A stretch of DNA of 64,000 bases from the NCBI GenBank assembly GCA_000708835.1, contig DF236990.1, positions 236,173 through 300,172 of the forward strand. The letters run 5' to 3'. The position numbers were made by a program, and so were the translations under genes. Shown here piece after piece: positions 1-13,000 of this stretch. Origin of the DNA: Klebsormidium nitens (Eukaryota > Streptophyta > Klebsormidiophyceae > Klebsormidiales > Klebsormidiaceae). Under the pieces are notes generated by a model. It searched no databases, was not told the DNA's origin, and saw only the letters and a program-made list of their open reading frames with translations. The stretch's first letter is position 1. Each line of letters starts with the position of its first letter.

Positions 1-172
1 CCAGCTTACAACCCGTTCATCGTATTGAGCCTTTATAGCAAAGCACATGCTGACTGTTCATGTTACGAACTCCACCAGAGGATGCTGCATGAGAAACAAA
101 AAACATCCTCGACCTGGAATAAGGCAACGTAGCCTTTTCACTCCATTATCAGAACGCCCTTGAAAAGCCTAC

Positions 173-2291
173 CTCCGGATCGTAGAATTTTATGCCCTGG
201 TAGTACTTGGCCCGTTCCGTTGTGTCACCTTCCTTTGGGCCGACGATGACTGCAGACGCGTTGACGACCGCGGAAACGCCCTCAAAGTACTCGGGGAGGA
301 GCGTTCGTGGCTGTGTTAGCTCCGCTGTTACCTGATAGAGGTACCAATCCGTCCCGTCAGCCGGTTTTAAAAGGTGAGAGGAGATTCCCGGAGGACGGAG
401 CAAACGTGACTGTAGCAGCTGATCAATCAGGGAGAAGCTTGCTTCTCGTAATTTTCAGGATGAGTGAGGCTACTAAGCAGACTCGAATACTCAGCAACTT
501 GCATGCCAAGATAGAAAATCCGGAAGAGGGATTCTGCTGTCTGACCAGAACAATTCGCTCTGGATGATGCCAGAGACAGTGCTCGAGTCTAGCCTCGAAG
601 TCCAAGAGGGGACTCATAGAAGAAAGCGCAAGAGTGAGTACAACAGCTTACAATTTGCAGTCCCGGACTGGGCGGCCCCAGCAGCTTCTGCGCCTTTCCT
701 TGATCCCGTACCTGCGATGCGACGAGAACAGACAGGAGCTGCACTTTGTCGTCAATGATGTTTGAGGGCAATAAGCACGGTTGCTAAGAAGCGCCATCCC
801 TCAAGAATCAGACTCTTTGAAAGACCCAGTATAGTAGCCTTCTGTCCGACAAGAACCCCGTGATGGAGACGTAAGGAGACGGCTTGAATTCCACCAATGT
901 CGTCTCAATCAATTGAAGGTAAACACTTCCTAACTCTCGTCTCAATCAGAAAGGCGCATCAATTTCCACACTGACAATTGTCCAAAAGCGACATGTTTGT
1001 CCAATACAACTATGAAGCTTTACAACGACATCAATTGTCACGTATCCTCAGTAATGAGAGGCAGAGGGCCATAGCCAATGGTATCCCCATTGTGCCCCTG
1101 ACCAATCCTCACCGCTTGGCTAACAGTCAGGACTCAACTTCCCACAACAACTTGGGATGTCTTACCAAGGCCACAACTGGCACTCCGTTCTTCCTTAGCT
1201 CATCCACGATCCGTTTGCCCACCCCCCCAGTCGCCCCCACCACCAAGACCTTTCCCCTGCCCCCTCTAGAGCCGGCAGATTGTTGCTGGCTGGAACTGAA
1301 AACGGACCCCAGCGCTTCCATGAGCTTGGACGGGTTTGTGACTGTTGAGACCACCTGAACGCACAAGGGCGAAACCAATTGCATCTAACTCAGACAGCAA
1401 GGAAGTTAGCCAGGTTGTTCAAGCGGTTCTTACACTTAAGGATCCAAATTTTGTTATGGGATTGAAGTCGCAACTCCTGGTCTTGAAGTTGACCGGATCG
1501 CCATCGTAAAATGACGCAAGGTCTGAAATACTGCCAAACCGCCCAACATTGAGTGGAAGGAAAAAATCGCCTTAGCAAAAATCACATGAGGCACGGCATT
1601 GACCTGCTGATGCAGTCCGCCAACGAATACCTTATTCAGGAAACAGCATGCAGACGATGACATAAGAAGTGCACAGTTAAGCACCATGCAGAAAGAAACA
1701 GGCGCAACAATATGATTGAAGGGAATTACGTAGGGCCCCAGATATTCAGAGTATGCTCAACATAGATTAGTTTGAACACTGTGTTGGCCACCGTTCAATG
1801 CTGCCCTTCACCGGTACGTGCTACCACCCATGCAGGGTGGTGGCAACTTGAAACGCATCTTTGAACCACTGGAGCCGCTTGGCTGAAGTATGTTTAGAAA
1901 CTCAACACATCCAAGAAAACGTCGTGCCATGCACCACTTTCATGGCACTCACCTCCTCTAATTTCGGCGGTTCGTTGAAGTATAGGACGGTCTTGAGAAA
2001 CCGTGAGAAGTCCCAAGGCTCCCGGCTGCCCCCGTTGCTGCCAGCCGCTCTTACTGAAACTCTTCGCAGCTGAACTGTCGGGCCAGGCTGCAAGCTTTTC
2101 TTGTCAACTGGACGGGAATCCCAGCTTCTTCCAAGGAAAAAAGAGGGCCGCAAAGTCGATCCGCTTCCCGCACATGTGGGGGAAAGGGCCTGACTTCGCA
2201 ATTGAGAGTGTGTTGGGCGAGGTGCTTTCAATGCTGATAAGGAGATGGTGTGAGAAGAAAGCTTGGAGATGCACGCAGCATTGGCAGCCAT
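173..2291 (-). CDS. HCF173: HCF173-like photosystem II (psbA translation) factor, 5' part only
   Basis: Four exons read on the minus strand: 2291-1953, 1354-1166, 711-652 and 331-173, all joined in phase 0 by GT-AG introns. They give about 249 residues and the gene continues off the left edge. The start ATG at 2291 opens a Ser/Arg-rich, chloroplast-transit-like leader of about 70-80 residues. It is followed by a block containing WDFSRFLKTVLYFNEPP, typical of this family. Exon 2 holds the Rossmann nucleotide-binding motif VLVVGATGGVGKRIVDELR, and exon 4 holds the conserved block VIVGPKEGDTTERAKYYQG. HCF173 is an atypical short-chain dehydrogenase-like protein of the chloroplast, known in Arabidopsis to be needed for psbA mRNA translation and stability. 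The family's later CIA30-like half would lie outside the window. The identification rests on recognised motif order; other plastid NmrA-like proteins are the alternative. Confidence 0.85.
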
Positions 2292-3239
2292 TGTGAGCTC
2301 CTTTGAGCTGTAGCAAGGGCGATTTCTACGATCTTAAACCACCTTAGATCTGCCACAGAACCGATTTCCTGGACATGTGACATCGTGTCTGTGAGTGTGA
2401 GTCTCGAGTCCTGAGTCCTGACCCTAGACGGTAGACCTGTGGAATTGGAGCCGAGACCAACCAACTAGATCCGGCCTAAACTTAATTCTCTCGGAACTCC
2501 AGTCTGTGTACAACATACGTACTCTGGGGGTCGATAGGTCTAGACACTGCAGCCGTAGATTACGTCCAATTGACGCCTGCCAGCCGTCCACGGCAACTTC
2601 TGTCGCCGACGCTTTTGCAATCACTGGGGCGCGCTGCAGTCCGGAAGACCAGGGGCCTCCACCGGGCATACACTGGTTTCGGAGCTCATAAAAACCGACA
2701 AGCTCTCGTCAGCCGGTTGCATCAATGCAGTCATTTTTCTTTTATAAAACGGGCTGAACCGAGGAGCGGGAGAGGGCGTCCCGGTTGGTTACTCGGTGAA
2801 CGCCCATGAACGCCCGGGAGCTGCTGTCGGTGAGCGGAAGCTGCTAGAGCGGAAGCTGAGTCATCCCCCTCCGCCACGTCAATAGCCGCGTTACATTCCA
2901 GTGCGCCAAGCGCCCCACCCTGCAGGAGCTGTAACCAGAAAACCATCCAACGTAACGCACCTTATCCAACGCTCTGGTTTCTCTGCTCGACGTCTTGTGA
3001 CTTGTATTCCTTGTCTTGTTTCAGATTGTGTTGGAGGCAGAGTGCTGCCAGGGCGCTCTGCTGATCAAGAGAGGGAAGCCTTCAGTGGGTTGACGCGTAT
3101 GCTTAGGTGTATTCTGGCCGCATTCTGTGTATTAGCCGGATTTTGAAACTTTCCCTGTAGTTGACACAACAGAGACCTTTTTCGTGCTCGTTTGAAGTGC
3201 CCCTGTGCGCAACTGTCCCTTTGATTCTGGGGAAGAAAG
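2292..3239. promoter_or_regulatory. Divergent intergenic region between HCF173 and ACX3
   Basis: This 950-base spacer separates two genes transcribed away from each other, so it should contain both promoters and 5' UTRs. A TATAAA match at 2742-2747 on the plus strand is the only obvious core-promoter-like word. It lies about 500 bases before the ACX3 ATG, so it would imply a long or spliced 5' UTR. I see no further coding potential here. Confidence 0.4.
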
Positions 3240-6200
3240 ATGGAAAGTGTGAGAGCTCACAGGAGAGCTGGCATCCTCGCCCAGCATTTCGTGCCAGACG
3301 AGACAACTGGCGCATCTTCTGTTGCAACGGCTCCGTGTTTGAGCTACCAATCGCCTGAGACAAATGAAGGTGAGTGGTTTTGCAGGGATGCTGAAATTGC
3401 TTCAGAGCACGTCAACAGTTTCTTGCTTTCTGTAGACCTTGAATTGTATAACGACTCCGCTCACTTTGAAGGACTTCTCTCTTAGGGTTTATCTATCTTC
3501 GGAATGTTTTCAAGTTGAGAAGGTGTCGTCGCATGTCCTTCCAGCTGGGCCGTAATTCGCAGGGCGCAAGCAGCAGGACTGCTGGTATCAGCACTTAATT
3601 GTTCAGACCCTAAATTGTGCGCTCAGCATTGATGAAGTTGCTGTCAGCAGCAATCTTCCTTTGCCCAAGCCTTACATGCAGGCTCCGGATTCGGAGCGGG
3701 TGTGTTTCTTTTGTTGATTTATCGCTAGCGCCAGAAGCACTGGACAGTGATGGCGCTGCCCTGATTGTTTGCAACCTCTGTTCTGTTGCAGGTGCCCCCT
3801 CCTTCAATGTTGCAGCGATGCGACAGATCATCGATGCTCATGATCTGGACATGCGTGACGTGATGTACTCCATCTTTGCCAACGACAAACCGTTCAGATC
3901 GAAGGATGCTCCGAAGGGGGTGCCCGTGTACACAGCTATGGACTATAATGCAACCAAAGAAGAACAGCGCGAGGTACATGAGATGAACGTTCGTTCTTCC
4001 TTCTAGGTGTCTGCACGCCCCCCGTTGCTTGAGCACTTAACGAACGACGCCTTTGTCTCAATCTCTTAGGAGGGTGCTGCTTACAAGGTAGTGAAGTAGA
4101 TTGACCAGAGCATTAGCCGCGGTTTACCATTCCAGTACGGGCAAGTTGCAGCTTTGATTTTGTAGGTCACTCTGTAGACATTGCGGAAGTGGCATTGTCA
4201 GATCTTGTCTCATGTTGGTTGTGCAACTGATTTTCAAGTTGCATAATATCATGTTGATGTTGGTGCAGATTACATTTGAGAGAATTATGCACCTGAAGAA
4301 CAAGGGCCTGTTCAAGAGCTGGCTGACATCTGATGATCCAAAGGAAGCGTACAAGAAGGCTGCTATGCATGAGGCTATCAGCATCTACGACCACTCCATG
4401 GCCATCAAGCTTGGTGTTCACGTGCATCTCTGGTGAGGATACTCATTCTGCAGTCGGTGACTTCTGGGATTTTAACCGCCTCTAACATGTCCGATTTATA
4501 TCTCCAAGAAGCTGCCTTGCAAACACCTTCGACTTTCATCTGCCACGCATCTTAGAACCACAATTGAACTCAGGGCTTCTAACTGGGGTAGAAGCAAAAA
4601 CTAGTGGTGAGGTCCAAAACGATTCAAGCATATGCTTTGCAGGGGTGGGGCAGTGAAGTATCTTGGAACCAAGCGGCACCACGACAAGTATCTTGCTGGG
4701 ACTGAGGATTACCACTACTCTGGATGCTTCGCTTTGACCGAGCTTGGGCATGGGAGCAATGTAAGCATCGCTGTTTTTGATCTATTCACTCGTTCACAAA
4801 TGCAACTTGAAGTTCTCCCGAATCCCCTGTACCTGTCCTTAATTGGATCTTGACCCTTGCACTTATTCCTATTGTTGATGAGGCTGTTTTGATTCTTTTG
4901 CATTTTTTTTTGCATGTTCTTTCAACAGTATCTCTCTGTTGTTTTCAGGTTCGCGGAATTGAGACGCTCGCCACATATGATGCCAATGCGCAAGAGTTTG
5001 TCATCAACACGCCGTGCGAGTCCGCACAGAAATACTGGATTGGAGGGGCCGCTCAGGCAAGTTTCTGCATCTGTGACGTTTCGGAGAGCAAGTCAGGGAG
5101 TCCGTCTTGGTCAATTATCTTACACCTGGTATCATTCGCAGTTGAAGTCCTGCCTCGCTAGGGGTAGATTCATCTCAATAGTCCCATAACCTGCTTCACT
5201 TGATTTGCTGGAGTTGTCAGGGGAAGCAAGCCATCAACAGGTTTTCACGGATGTGAAAGATCCCACTGCTCCCTTTTGCAGCATGCCAACCACACCTCCG
5301 CGTTTGCTCAGCTTATCATTGGTGGCGAAAACAAGGGAGTTCATGCATTTGTGGTGCCTCTGAGAGACCGCCAGGGAAAGCTGATGCCTGGTATCCGCAT
5401 TCTGGATTGTGGACACAAGATGGGCCTGAATGGAGTCGACAACGGAAGGATCTGGTGAGGACCTCACAAGGAGGACTATTTGTGCCTTATTGTGCTTTTC
5501 AGCTTCTCGTCCTGAGCTTAAACAAACTTCGTAGCGCTGCTTGTCGAAAGATTTGGTGTCGCCCGCTTATGTTCGTTGCACGCTCATTGTAAAGGCCGAG
5601 TTTACATTTTACTGCACAGGGGTGTGCATGCTGTATTGACCCCTTGACGTGATTACAGGTTTGACAACGTTCGCATTCCAAGGGAAAACTTGCTGAATGC
5701 AGTTGCTGATGTAACTCCGGAGGGGAAGTATGTGAGCCCGATCAGTGATCCGGATCAGGTGAGGGCTGCACGATCTCGCCTGCCATTCTTGATCAGCTGA
5801 CAGAGATTGCTCTCACGTGGCTCTTGTTCTGCAATAACACCTTGGAAACTGGCCCAGGGTCGCTCGAGTGTGCCGGGGCTCGATATTCCCGACAAATTCA
5901 ACTCGAAACTTTGTGCTTATCATGATTGCCGGTTGTTCTTGCAAGAGCTTGGTCTCCTTGAATGACTACGTCCTTCGAGGAGGTTTGGTGTTAGTCTCTA
6001 CCTGTCGGCTCCGTTTTTGTGACGCAGAATGTGGGATCAATTGAGTTTGTGGTATCCATGAATCAATCGTTTGTCGGTCATAAGACGAAGTCGTCTGGAA
6101 TTGCCGACTTGCCGAAGCGCTGACTCGTCTTTCCTTTCATCTCATCAAATCTGATTGTTGGCCCTGCAGCGCTTTGCCGCATTCATGGCTCCTCTCACTG

Positions 6201-9115
6201 GTGGCCGCGTCACGCTCGCTATAAGTTCCGTCAACCAGAGCAAGGTACTAATTCTCTCGGTCAACATGTGTGAACGTATCCGACTTCGCGTCCGAATGCT
6301 CATTACAAGGGGCAGTTGCACGGCCAATTCTCATCTTCAATATGTCCTGCTTCTGCTTTCCCTCCGATGCGTTCCGAATTTCAAATTCTGAATTGGATTC
6401 TGGTTTCGACATTCCGTTCCCGTTAAAGCTGGACGTCCAACTGGTTGTCAGAGATTCTGTCCAATACCCGTGCATTCAACAAACATTATAAGGAGGAAGT
6501 GGGTCGCGCGGGCAGCTAACACCTCGGTATGCCGTACAGGTCGGCCTTGCCACCGCTCTCCGCTACGCCCTCTCCCGCCGGTGCTTCTCTCCCGCCGACG
6601 GCCAGCCCGAGCTGCGCATCCTAGACTACCCCAGCCACCAGAGACGGCTGCTGCCTTTGCTGGCCAAGACGTGAGTGCGCTTGACAAGCTTTTGGGCTTT
6701 CCTATCGACCTCCTTTATCTTTGGAGCGGCTGTGGAATGGGATATCTACGCACCTTCGATCACAAATGGCAAAGTTGATGCGAGTTGACAAGTGAAAGCC
6801 ATCAGGGTCGGTTATTTCTTGTGCCGTCTACTTTCGTTCCTGACTGTTGTAAATTTTCTGTTGTCGAGTGCTATCATTTTCTGTCAGCTCATTCAATCTT
6901 CTTCGCAAAGCATTCTGAATGTGATCCCCTCGTTCGTGCAGGTACACGATGCAGTTCGCTGTGAACGAGCTCAAGACGCAGTACATCCACAGGAAGCCCT
7001 CTGATGCAAAGTTCATCCACGTTGTCTCCTCCGGATACAAGGCCCTCATGTCGTGGCACATGAGCCGGACACTGCAGGTGCGAGAGTGCCCTCTTCACCT
7101 CACCATCACTTGACAGTATCGATCTGGTAGCTTAGTGCCTGAGAATGAAGTTGGAACGACTTCGACTTCTATTCTTGAGTGAAATTTCCGGGCTTTGCTC
7201 ACTACTTTCCCTAGCCCTAGTCATGCTGCTGATTGTGATTTAGCTCTTCCGTCCTCCGTTGCCATCCACTCTTTGAGTGTTGTGTGTTCCTCACGACGGT
7301 CTTTCAATCTTTTCAGTTCGGGCCATTCAATCCAGCTGGAACCTAACCGACGACAAGATGTCCGCCCTTGCAGGAGTGCCGAGAGGCTTGCGGTGGGCAA
7401 GGGTACAAGTCCGACAACCGGATTGGCCAGCTCAAGGGCGAGCATGACGTTACGTCCACCTTCGAGGGCGACAACCATGTTCTTCTGCAGCAGGTAATGC
7501 GCAGTAGTCGCCTAGCGGACTATGTTCCCGCACCTCATCCTCTTAAAAGTCTTTGCTTGTTTCACCGCTGCGGTCAGGTTGTGTTGCTTCGAGCGATGAC
7601 TGGGTACGTGTTTGGCGTCAACGGTATATTTTCTTCGCACGCTCATAAACTTTCAACAGAATCGGACTAGACTTTCATGCATACTACTTTGAACGCCTTT
7701 CCAATTGCAGAACCTCCTCGTGGGTTGACCAGCAGCTTTCAAACTGGGTACCTGCTAGGAAAGCGTTATGCCCTCGTGCCAGAGCAGTGGGTGATCATAT
7801 AGCCCTCTCCACGTGTTGCTTGCATCTAGGATTGTCCTGCTCGTAAATTCATTGGAGCTCGCTTTATTTCCTGACAGGTTAGCAAGGCTCTGCTTGGCGA
7901 CCTCTTTGCTTCCAAGAAGAACGGCAAGCCGCTGCGGGGAATGGGGCTGGAGCACATCAACGGCCCGCGCCCTCAGCTTCCGAGCCAACTGACGGCTGAA
8001 ATTGTTCGCAGTGCCGACTTCCAGGTGCGTCTCTCCCGGAAACATGCACTTGTATCGATCTTTTGCGGCTTCCGGTTCCCTGCTGCAGTTTTGCCGTGAA
8101 ACCGCTGCTTTGCAATGAAACTTCTTGCTGATTCTTTCTTTGTCCCACATTCATGTGGCACTTGCTAAGGTATTGACGTAGAGAGGCTAGGATCCGTTTG
8201 AAACTCGGATGTCTGCGAACCCTTGTTTCTTTGCAGACTCGTTTCGCAAGTGTAGGACCTTTTTTGGCTGGATAAGATTCGAATACATGGTAGGCATGGT
8301 AACATACGAGTGCCTCCACTGCAGCTCACCCTGTTCCGCCTGCGCGAGTACGACCTGCTGATGCGCTTTGGCGCTGACATGGGGGCCTCGTTGAAGAAGG
8401 GCGTTCCCATGTTCGAGGCGTTCAACCAGACGTATCAGCTGGCCACTGAGCTGGGCAAGGCCCACGCCGAACGCGCCATCCTCGAGTCGGCGATCCGAAA
8501 CGGACGCGAGCTCGCGTCCGGGTCTCTGCGGCCGGTTGTGGATCTGCTGCGGTCGCTGTCCGCGCTGGCGATCGTCGACGAAGATGCCGTCTTTCTCAGG
8601 TGAGTGTTTGTCGCATGAGGTTTTCATGCGCGACGAGTGGGCAATTCCAGCCTCGATAAGCACGGCTGCTTGTGTTAAAGGAAAGCCTAGGTTTTAGCGG
8701 TTGTATGGTGCATGATTGTGAGGGGCAAATTGGTGCAAGTCATTCTTTGACTGACAAGGAGAAACAGCTTATGGAGAACGTTTGATGCAAGTGTCGCTAC
8801 ACCTATCGGCCATTTGCTTCACTGAGCTGTGGTGTGACGACCTATCATCTTCACAAGCATCGAGCCATCAAATTATTGCATTGCAGATACGGCTACCTGA
8901 CCCCGGAGCAGTCTCAAGTCATCCACAAAGAGGTTGCCGCTCTTTGTGGCGATGTGCGCCCGCATACGCTTGGACTTGTGCAATCGTTTGGAATTCCGCA
9001 GCACCTGCTCGGCCCCATCGCATTTGACTGGATCCAGTACAACGCTTATCAGGGACCTGGTAAAGAGTCGGCAGTTGAGCAAGCACAGGCAGTTTTTGAG
9101 GCCGCTTTGCTGTAA
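3240..9115 (+). CDS. ACX3: Peroxisomal acyl-CoA oxidase, ACX3 type
   Basis: Fourteen exons: 3240-3369, 3792-3973, 4269-4432, 4643-4760, 4949-5056, 5282-5454, 5659-5758, 6170-6244, 6540-6670, 6942-7077, 7374-7493, 7878-8024, 8325-8599, 8887-9115. They keep frame throughout and give about 695 residues; the Arabidopsis protein is about 675. The enzyme is a FAD protein that makes trans-2-enoyl-CoA and hydrogen peroxide in the first step of peroxisomal beta-oxidation; ACX3 prefers medium chains. Conserved blocks include [13 protein letters not shown] (FAD/substrate region), [23 protein letters not shown]-type [17 protein letters not shown], and [12 protein letters not shown] with the catalytic Glu. 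The N-terminus R9-A10-x5-H16-F17 resembles the non-canonical PTS2 of plant ACX3, which supports the ATG at 3240. One intron (5057-5281) uses a GC donor. The C-terminus (AALL) is not a PTS1, in keeping with PTS2 use. Confidence 0.95.
5057..5281 (+). other. GC-AG intron in ACX3
   Basis: The exon before this intron ends CAG and the intron begins GCAAGT, then ends TTTTGCAG before CATGCCAACCAC. Joining here restores the family sequence IGGAAQHANHTS in frame. Reading on into the intron gives non-conserved residues. AG|GCAAGT is the strong consensus seen at functional GC donors, so the call is well supported. No GT within the conserved stretch would keep the protein aligned. Confidence 0.85.
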
Positions 9116-10072
9116 TTGTAAAGGTCACGTGCAAGTTTACGCCAATATAGATTCTGCCAAAACTCGACAGAGGTTTTGGAGCTTGCAAGCAGGTATAAAA
9201 GCCACGTGATGTACATTGACTATTTCTATTGTAGCAGGAGCCCAGTTTAGGAACCTTCTTCGGATAAGATAATTTCAAGTAGATACCATATAAAGGATCA
9301 GATATAAGCAATCACACATTCACACATTCACACATTCACACACCTTTGGGCCTGGGGCACCCCTTACAACTTATGGGGTTAGCTCGCGCATCGGCGGGGG
9401 GCCCGGCCATGTTGCATGCACATCTAATTGTGCCACTGATTGAAAGTTCAAGTTCTGGCCAGACTGATCTGGTCTCACGGGATTTACAAGGTTCAATGTT
9501 TCTCTTTCAATCCAAAAGCCCGTCAGCCACATGGGCTATAAAGCATTGAATCCAACAAACGTACAATGTGAAATTTGGCGAGTGATCCTACACCAGAGCC
9601 GCGATGACCGTGGAGGACCGTCGCGCGATGTCCGGCAGCCCCGGGATATATAGATGGTCTCGTTTCGTACTCGCCGTAGCCAAATAGGCCAGATCATTAA
9701 GCCTTATGCATGCATTTGAAGGCTTCTCATGGCACACATATGTGCGAAGATACTGTGTGCGAAGTGACATTGCTCAAAGAGGGCCCATCAGATTTTCAAA
9801 GCGCACTGAGTGTAGTGGCATCTGAGTCCTGAGGGAAAGCCATATCGGACGGACCACATTGCATCTTGAAATTTCGCCTCAGCGACCAGATTGCCCAAAT
9901 TTTCGCCGTATCATGTCGCCGAGCTAGGCGTTCCGGGTCCCCTAATGATGCAAATGCAATGATACATGTACGTCTAACGTGCGGCCTGCATGCCGCAGCC
10001 GCGGCGGGCCGGGCGCGCTAAGTTTTTGGAGTTGCGGCGCGGCACGGGCCGCGCATACACAGAGGTAATAAT
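9116..10072. other. Intergenic region, ACX3 to histidine kinase
   Basis: This stretch of nearly 960 bases lies between two plus-strand genes. It contains the ACX3 3' UTR, a short tandem repeat at 9311-9343, and, from about 9970 to 10060, a CpG-dense block with small GC palindromes just upstream of the proposed first kinase exon. I find no convincing ORF or RNA gene. Confidence 0.4.
9311..9343. repeat. Microsatellite-like 8-bp tandem repeat
   Basis: About four imperfect units of ATTCACAC in a row, 200 bases after the ACX3 stop. This is a simple-sequence repeat with no sign of function. Confidence 0.8.
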
Positions 10073-13000
10073 ATGCCATCGCGTTGGACCGTCCTAGCTG
10101 AGCTCGTGCTCAGCGGCGTGCTCGCCTTGGTTGCAATTGGAGTCTGGACCTGGACCCTGTTCGTCACTGTGAGCTGGCCAATGATTGCTCGTGTGTTCCC
10201 TTGCTGTCTTGCCCAACAATGCCCATTCTGCAGTTGCCAGTTGGCTCTGGACGGCTAGCCAGCTGCTATCTACCGTAGTTCCTGGCTGTTCATTGTACGT
10301 CAAGTTCAGCCTTCCTTCCTGTTCAGGCTCATCAGCATCCTCAGGAAGAAGTCGATTTGGCGTTCTTTGAGTGAGATGATTCTTTGATAGCTCCAAGCAC
10401 TCCCAAGAGACACCACGGTTTGGAGGGCCGAATACCATCCACTGTGCTCCGGAAGGGGGCCTGCGCTTTAGGGCCCCCGCTGCCCGCATTTTTCACCACT
10501 GTGGTTGATCTGGCTTCTGTCGAACGTCTAGCTGATTAAGTTTCAAGAAGAAGCACCTCATCTCACTGCCTCTGGTCATGTTTTTAAGAGATCAGTGCTG
10601 GGATGGCTCCCCAGTGGTCCTCTGGCTGCCCTGTGGTAGACCGCTTTGTGCGCCGGTCCCAGTCCATTCAATGCCTCTTCGATGCTGAAACCTGCAAGGT
10701 GCGGGTGCCGTCTAGGGGCCTGGTCAGAGCTGTTGGGGCACCAAATGAGGCAGCTCTCTGTGAGGTAAGAATCTGCATTTACAAATTACAGCTCCTTGAA
10801 CCTTCATGTCGGAATATTTGTTGGACCATCTGGGCACATGTTCAAATTGCTTGTAGCTCTAAGTGACGTTAAAGGCCATGGCAGCTCATAGCCTGTGGCT
10901 AGAAGGTGAATGTAGAGTTTTCACTCTAGAACCGAACCGTGTCATTGTCAGTTCACTGAAGTGCAATTACTTGGATGTCACTTTTGTCAATGACCACCTT
11001 CTGATTAGAAGCAGGCTTGGGGTCAAAAGAATGCCTATTCCTGACGGTTTCTTGCATTTGATCGCCGACTTCTAGCGTTCATTGACCTTCTGATCGCAAA
11101 TGTTTTTGGCGCACATCTTGAGTATGCGAACAGACGTATACCTCAATTGGTTGACTCAACAAACTAGGCTTGCATTCTGGTGCAGGTTCCAGTTTCTGAT
11201 TTCCTAAAATCCTTCCCCAAGCACCTGCTTAAGCAGCTAGAGTCAGGCCAGGTCCCGCTCGCTTCCTTCTCGTCTTACCTGAGGAGATGGCCCCAGGTAG
11301 CGCCTTTTGAGCAAAGCAAACACTACTCCATTCCAGATGGGGCGGCAGTGTCTCAGCCTGAACCAATTATCAAACCCTCAGCTGAGCGTAGCTGCAATAG
11401 CGAAGGCACTATTGGCTGTGCCACCCTTCCCCCTCAAAGTCCAGGGGTAGAAACGGCCAAAAGTCCAGTGGTAGGAACATCGGGACACCAGCCGGAGGTT
11501 TCGGAAGCAGTTCATTTGAGCAGCGGGTTGGATGATGTCAGCAGCAGGCTTAGCACCGTCAGCCTTGATGCCAGCACCGCCAGGGGCGATCAAGCACCAA
11601 ACGGCGGAAGCGAGAAGGCTTTTTTGGGGGTAGATTTAGAAAGGGGACTAGAGGGGGCCTCTGGACCGTTGCCAGGGCCCTTGTTAGTTCAAGTGGAGCT
11701 ACAGCTTCTAGACCTAGGCGACGATGAGTTATCAGTCAACGACAGGGCAAGGGTCGGAAACAGAGTTGATTTGGAGAGAGGTTCCACCGACGGGGGCGTG
11801 TGTCCAAGGGATGATGGCTTGGGGGGATTGCGAAACGGTTCGCCGGCGGAGGCAACTAGGCGCGGGTCCGTCGCTCTGGCGACGTTCTGCCTGTTGCCAG
11901 AGCCAGCGGACCTTACGGAGCGCCTTGAAAAGGCAGAGAGGAAGTTTCAGCAGGCGCTCGACTTGGTGCCGGAGGCGATCTATGCGAAAGACTCGGAGGT
12001 GAGGGCGTGTAGGCTTTCGGGGTTTTCCTGTTCTGGGGCCTTGGGGGGTTGACAATCTTAGAGCCAGCGTTCAGCGATTGCTTAACCCCGTCTTGGGAAG
12101 GAATGATTGCGTCGATGCTGTGTAGCTCGTTTCAGCCGTTTTAAGTTGCTTGCATTTCAAAGATGAGTCTGCAGAAGAAAGTATTACAGACTGATACTCT
12201 GTAGGTGAACATCTTCAACGAACGTAGCTCAGTGTGGGAGTCAGAGAGGGGCAGAGTCCAGCTCTGGTTGTGTTATGCAAGTTCCGTGGTTCGAGGCAGT
12301 CTGCACGGTCTGTTATTCGTCTTATGTCACTGGCGAAGGTCGAGACTTGCCCTAGCTCTGCTTCTGTCTAGACAAAACTGAGAATGTCAGAGATTCTTGG
12401 AGCCGCTCCTAATAGAGGATCGCCTCTAGTATTGGTCAGCTGATTCAAGCTCAAGCTTTGAGTGTGTTGGAAGTGCTGTGCTGGTTTGTAGCTCAAGATT
12501 CGAGGACAGCTCTTGGTGTACTTTCCTGGGCTACAGTGCTACTCCTTTGAAACTGGTACTCTCTTTAAAAGAATTTCGCACACCCCAATCTATGGGTACG
12601 GTTCAAGATGCAGCTACAGGGAACGTCTATGTTCATTTTTTCGTCAAAACTAAGGCTTCTGATAAGGCGTCGACCTATTCCGCCCAAACCAAATAACGTC
12701 ACAAGAATCAAGGGGGTCTCATCAGTCCTGGTTACTCTTTGATGCCTTATACTCACAGATTCTTTCTCAGCATAAGTTTCTCCTTCCACAGGGCCGCTCC
12801 CTCTATGTAAATAAGGCCCTCGCCGGCCTTTTTGGCAAGACGGTCCCCGAGATGAATCTCCACTGGAGCTGCCCCGAAAAGGGCAGGCATCTGGCGACCA
12901 ACGCGGAGGCGATTGAAAACAATCGCACACTGCTGTTTCCGGAGCAGGAATTCACCGACAGCGAGGGGCGCAAGCGTTGCTTCCGGGTCATGAAAACGCC

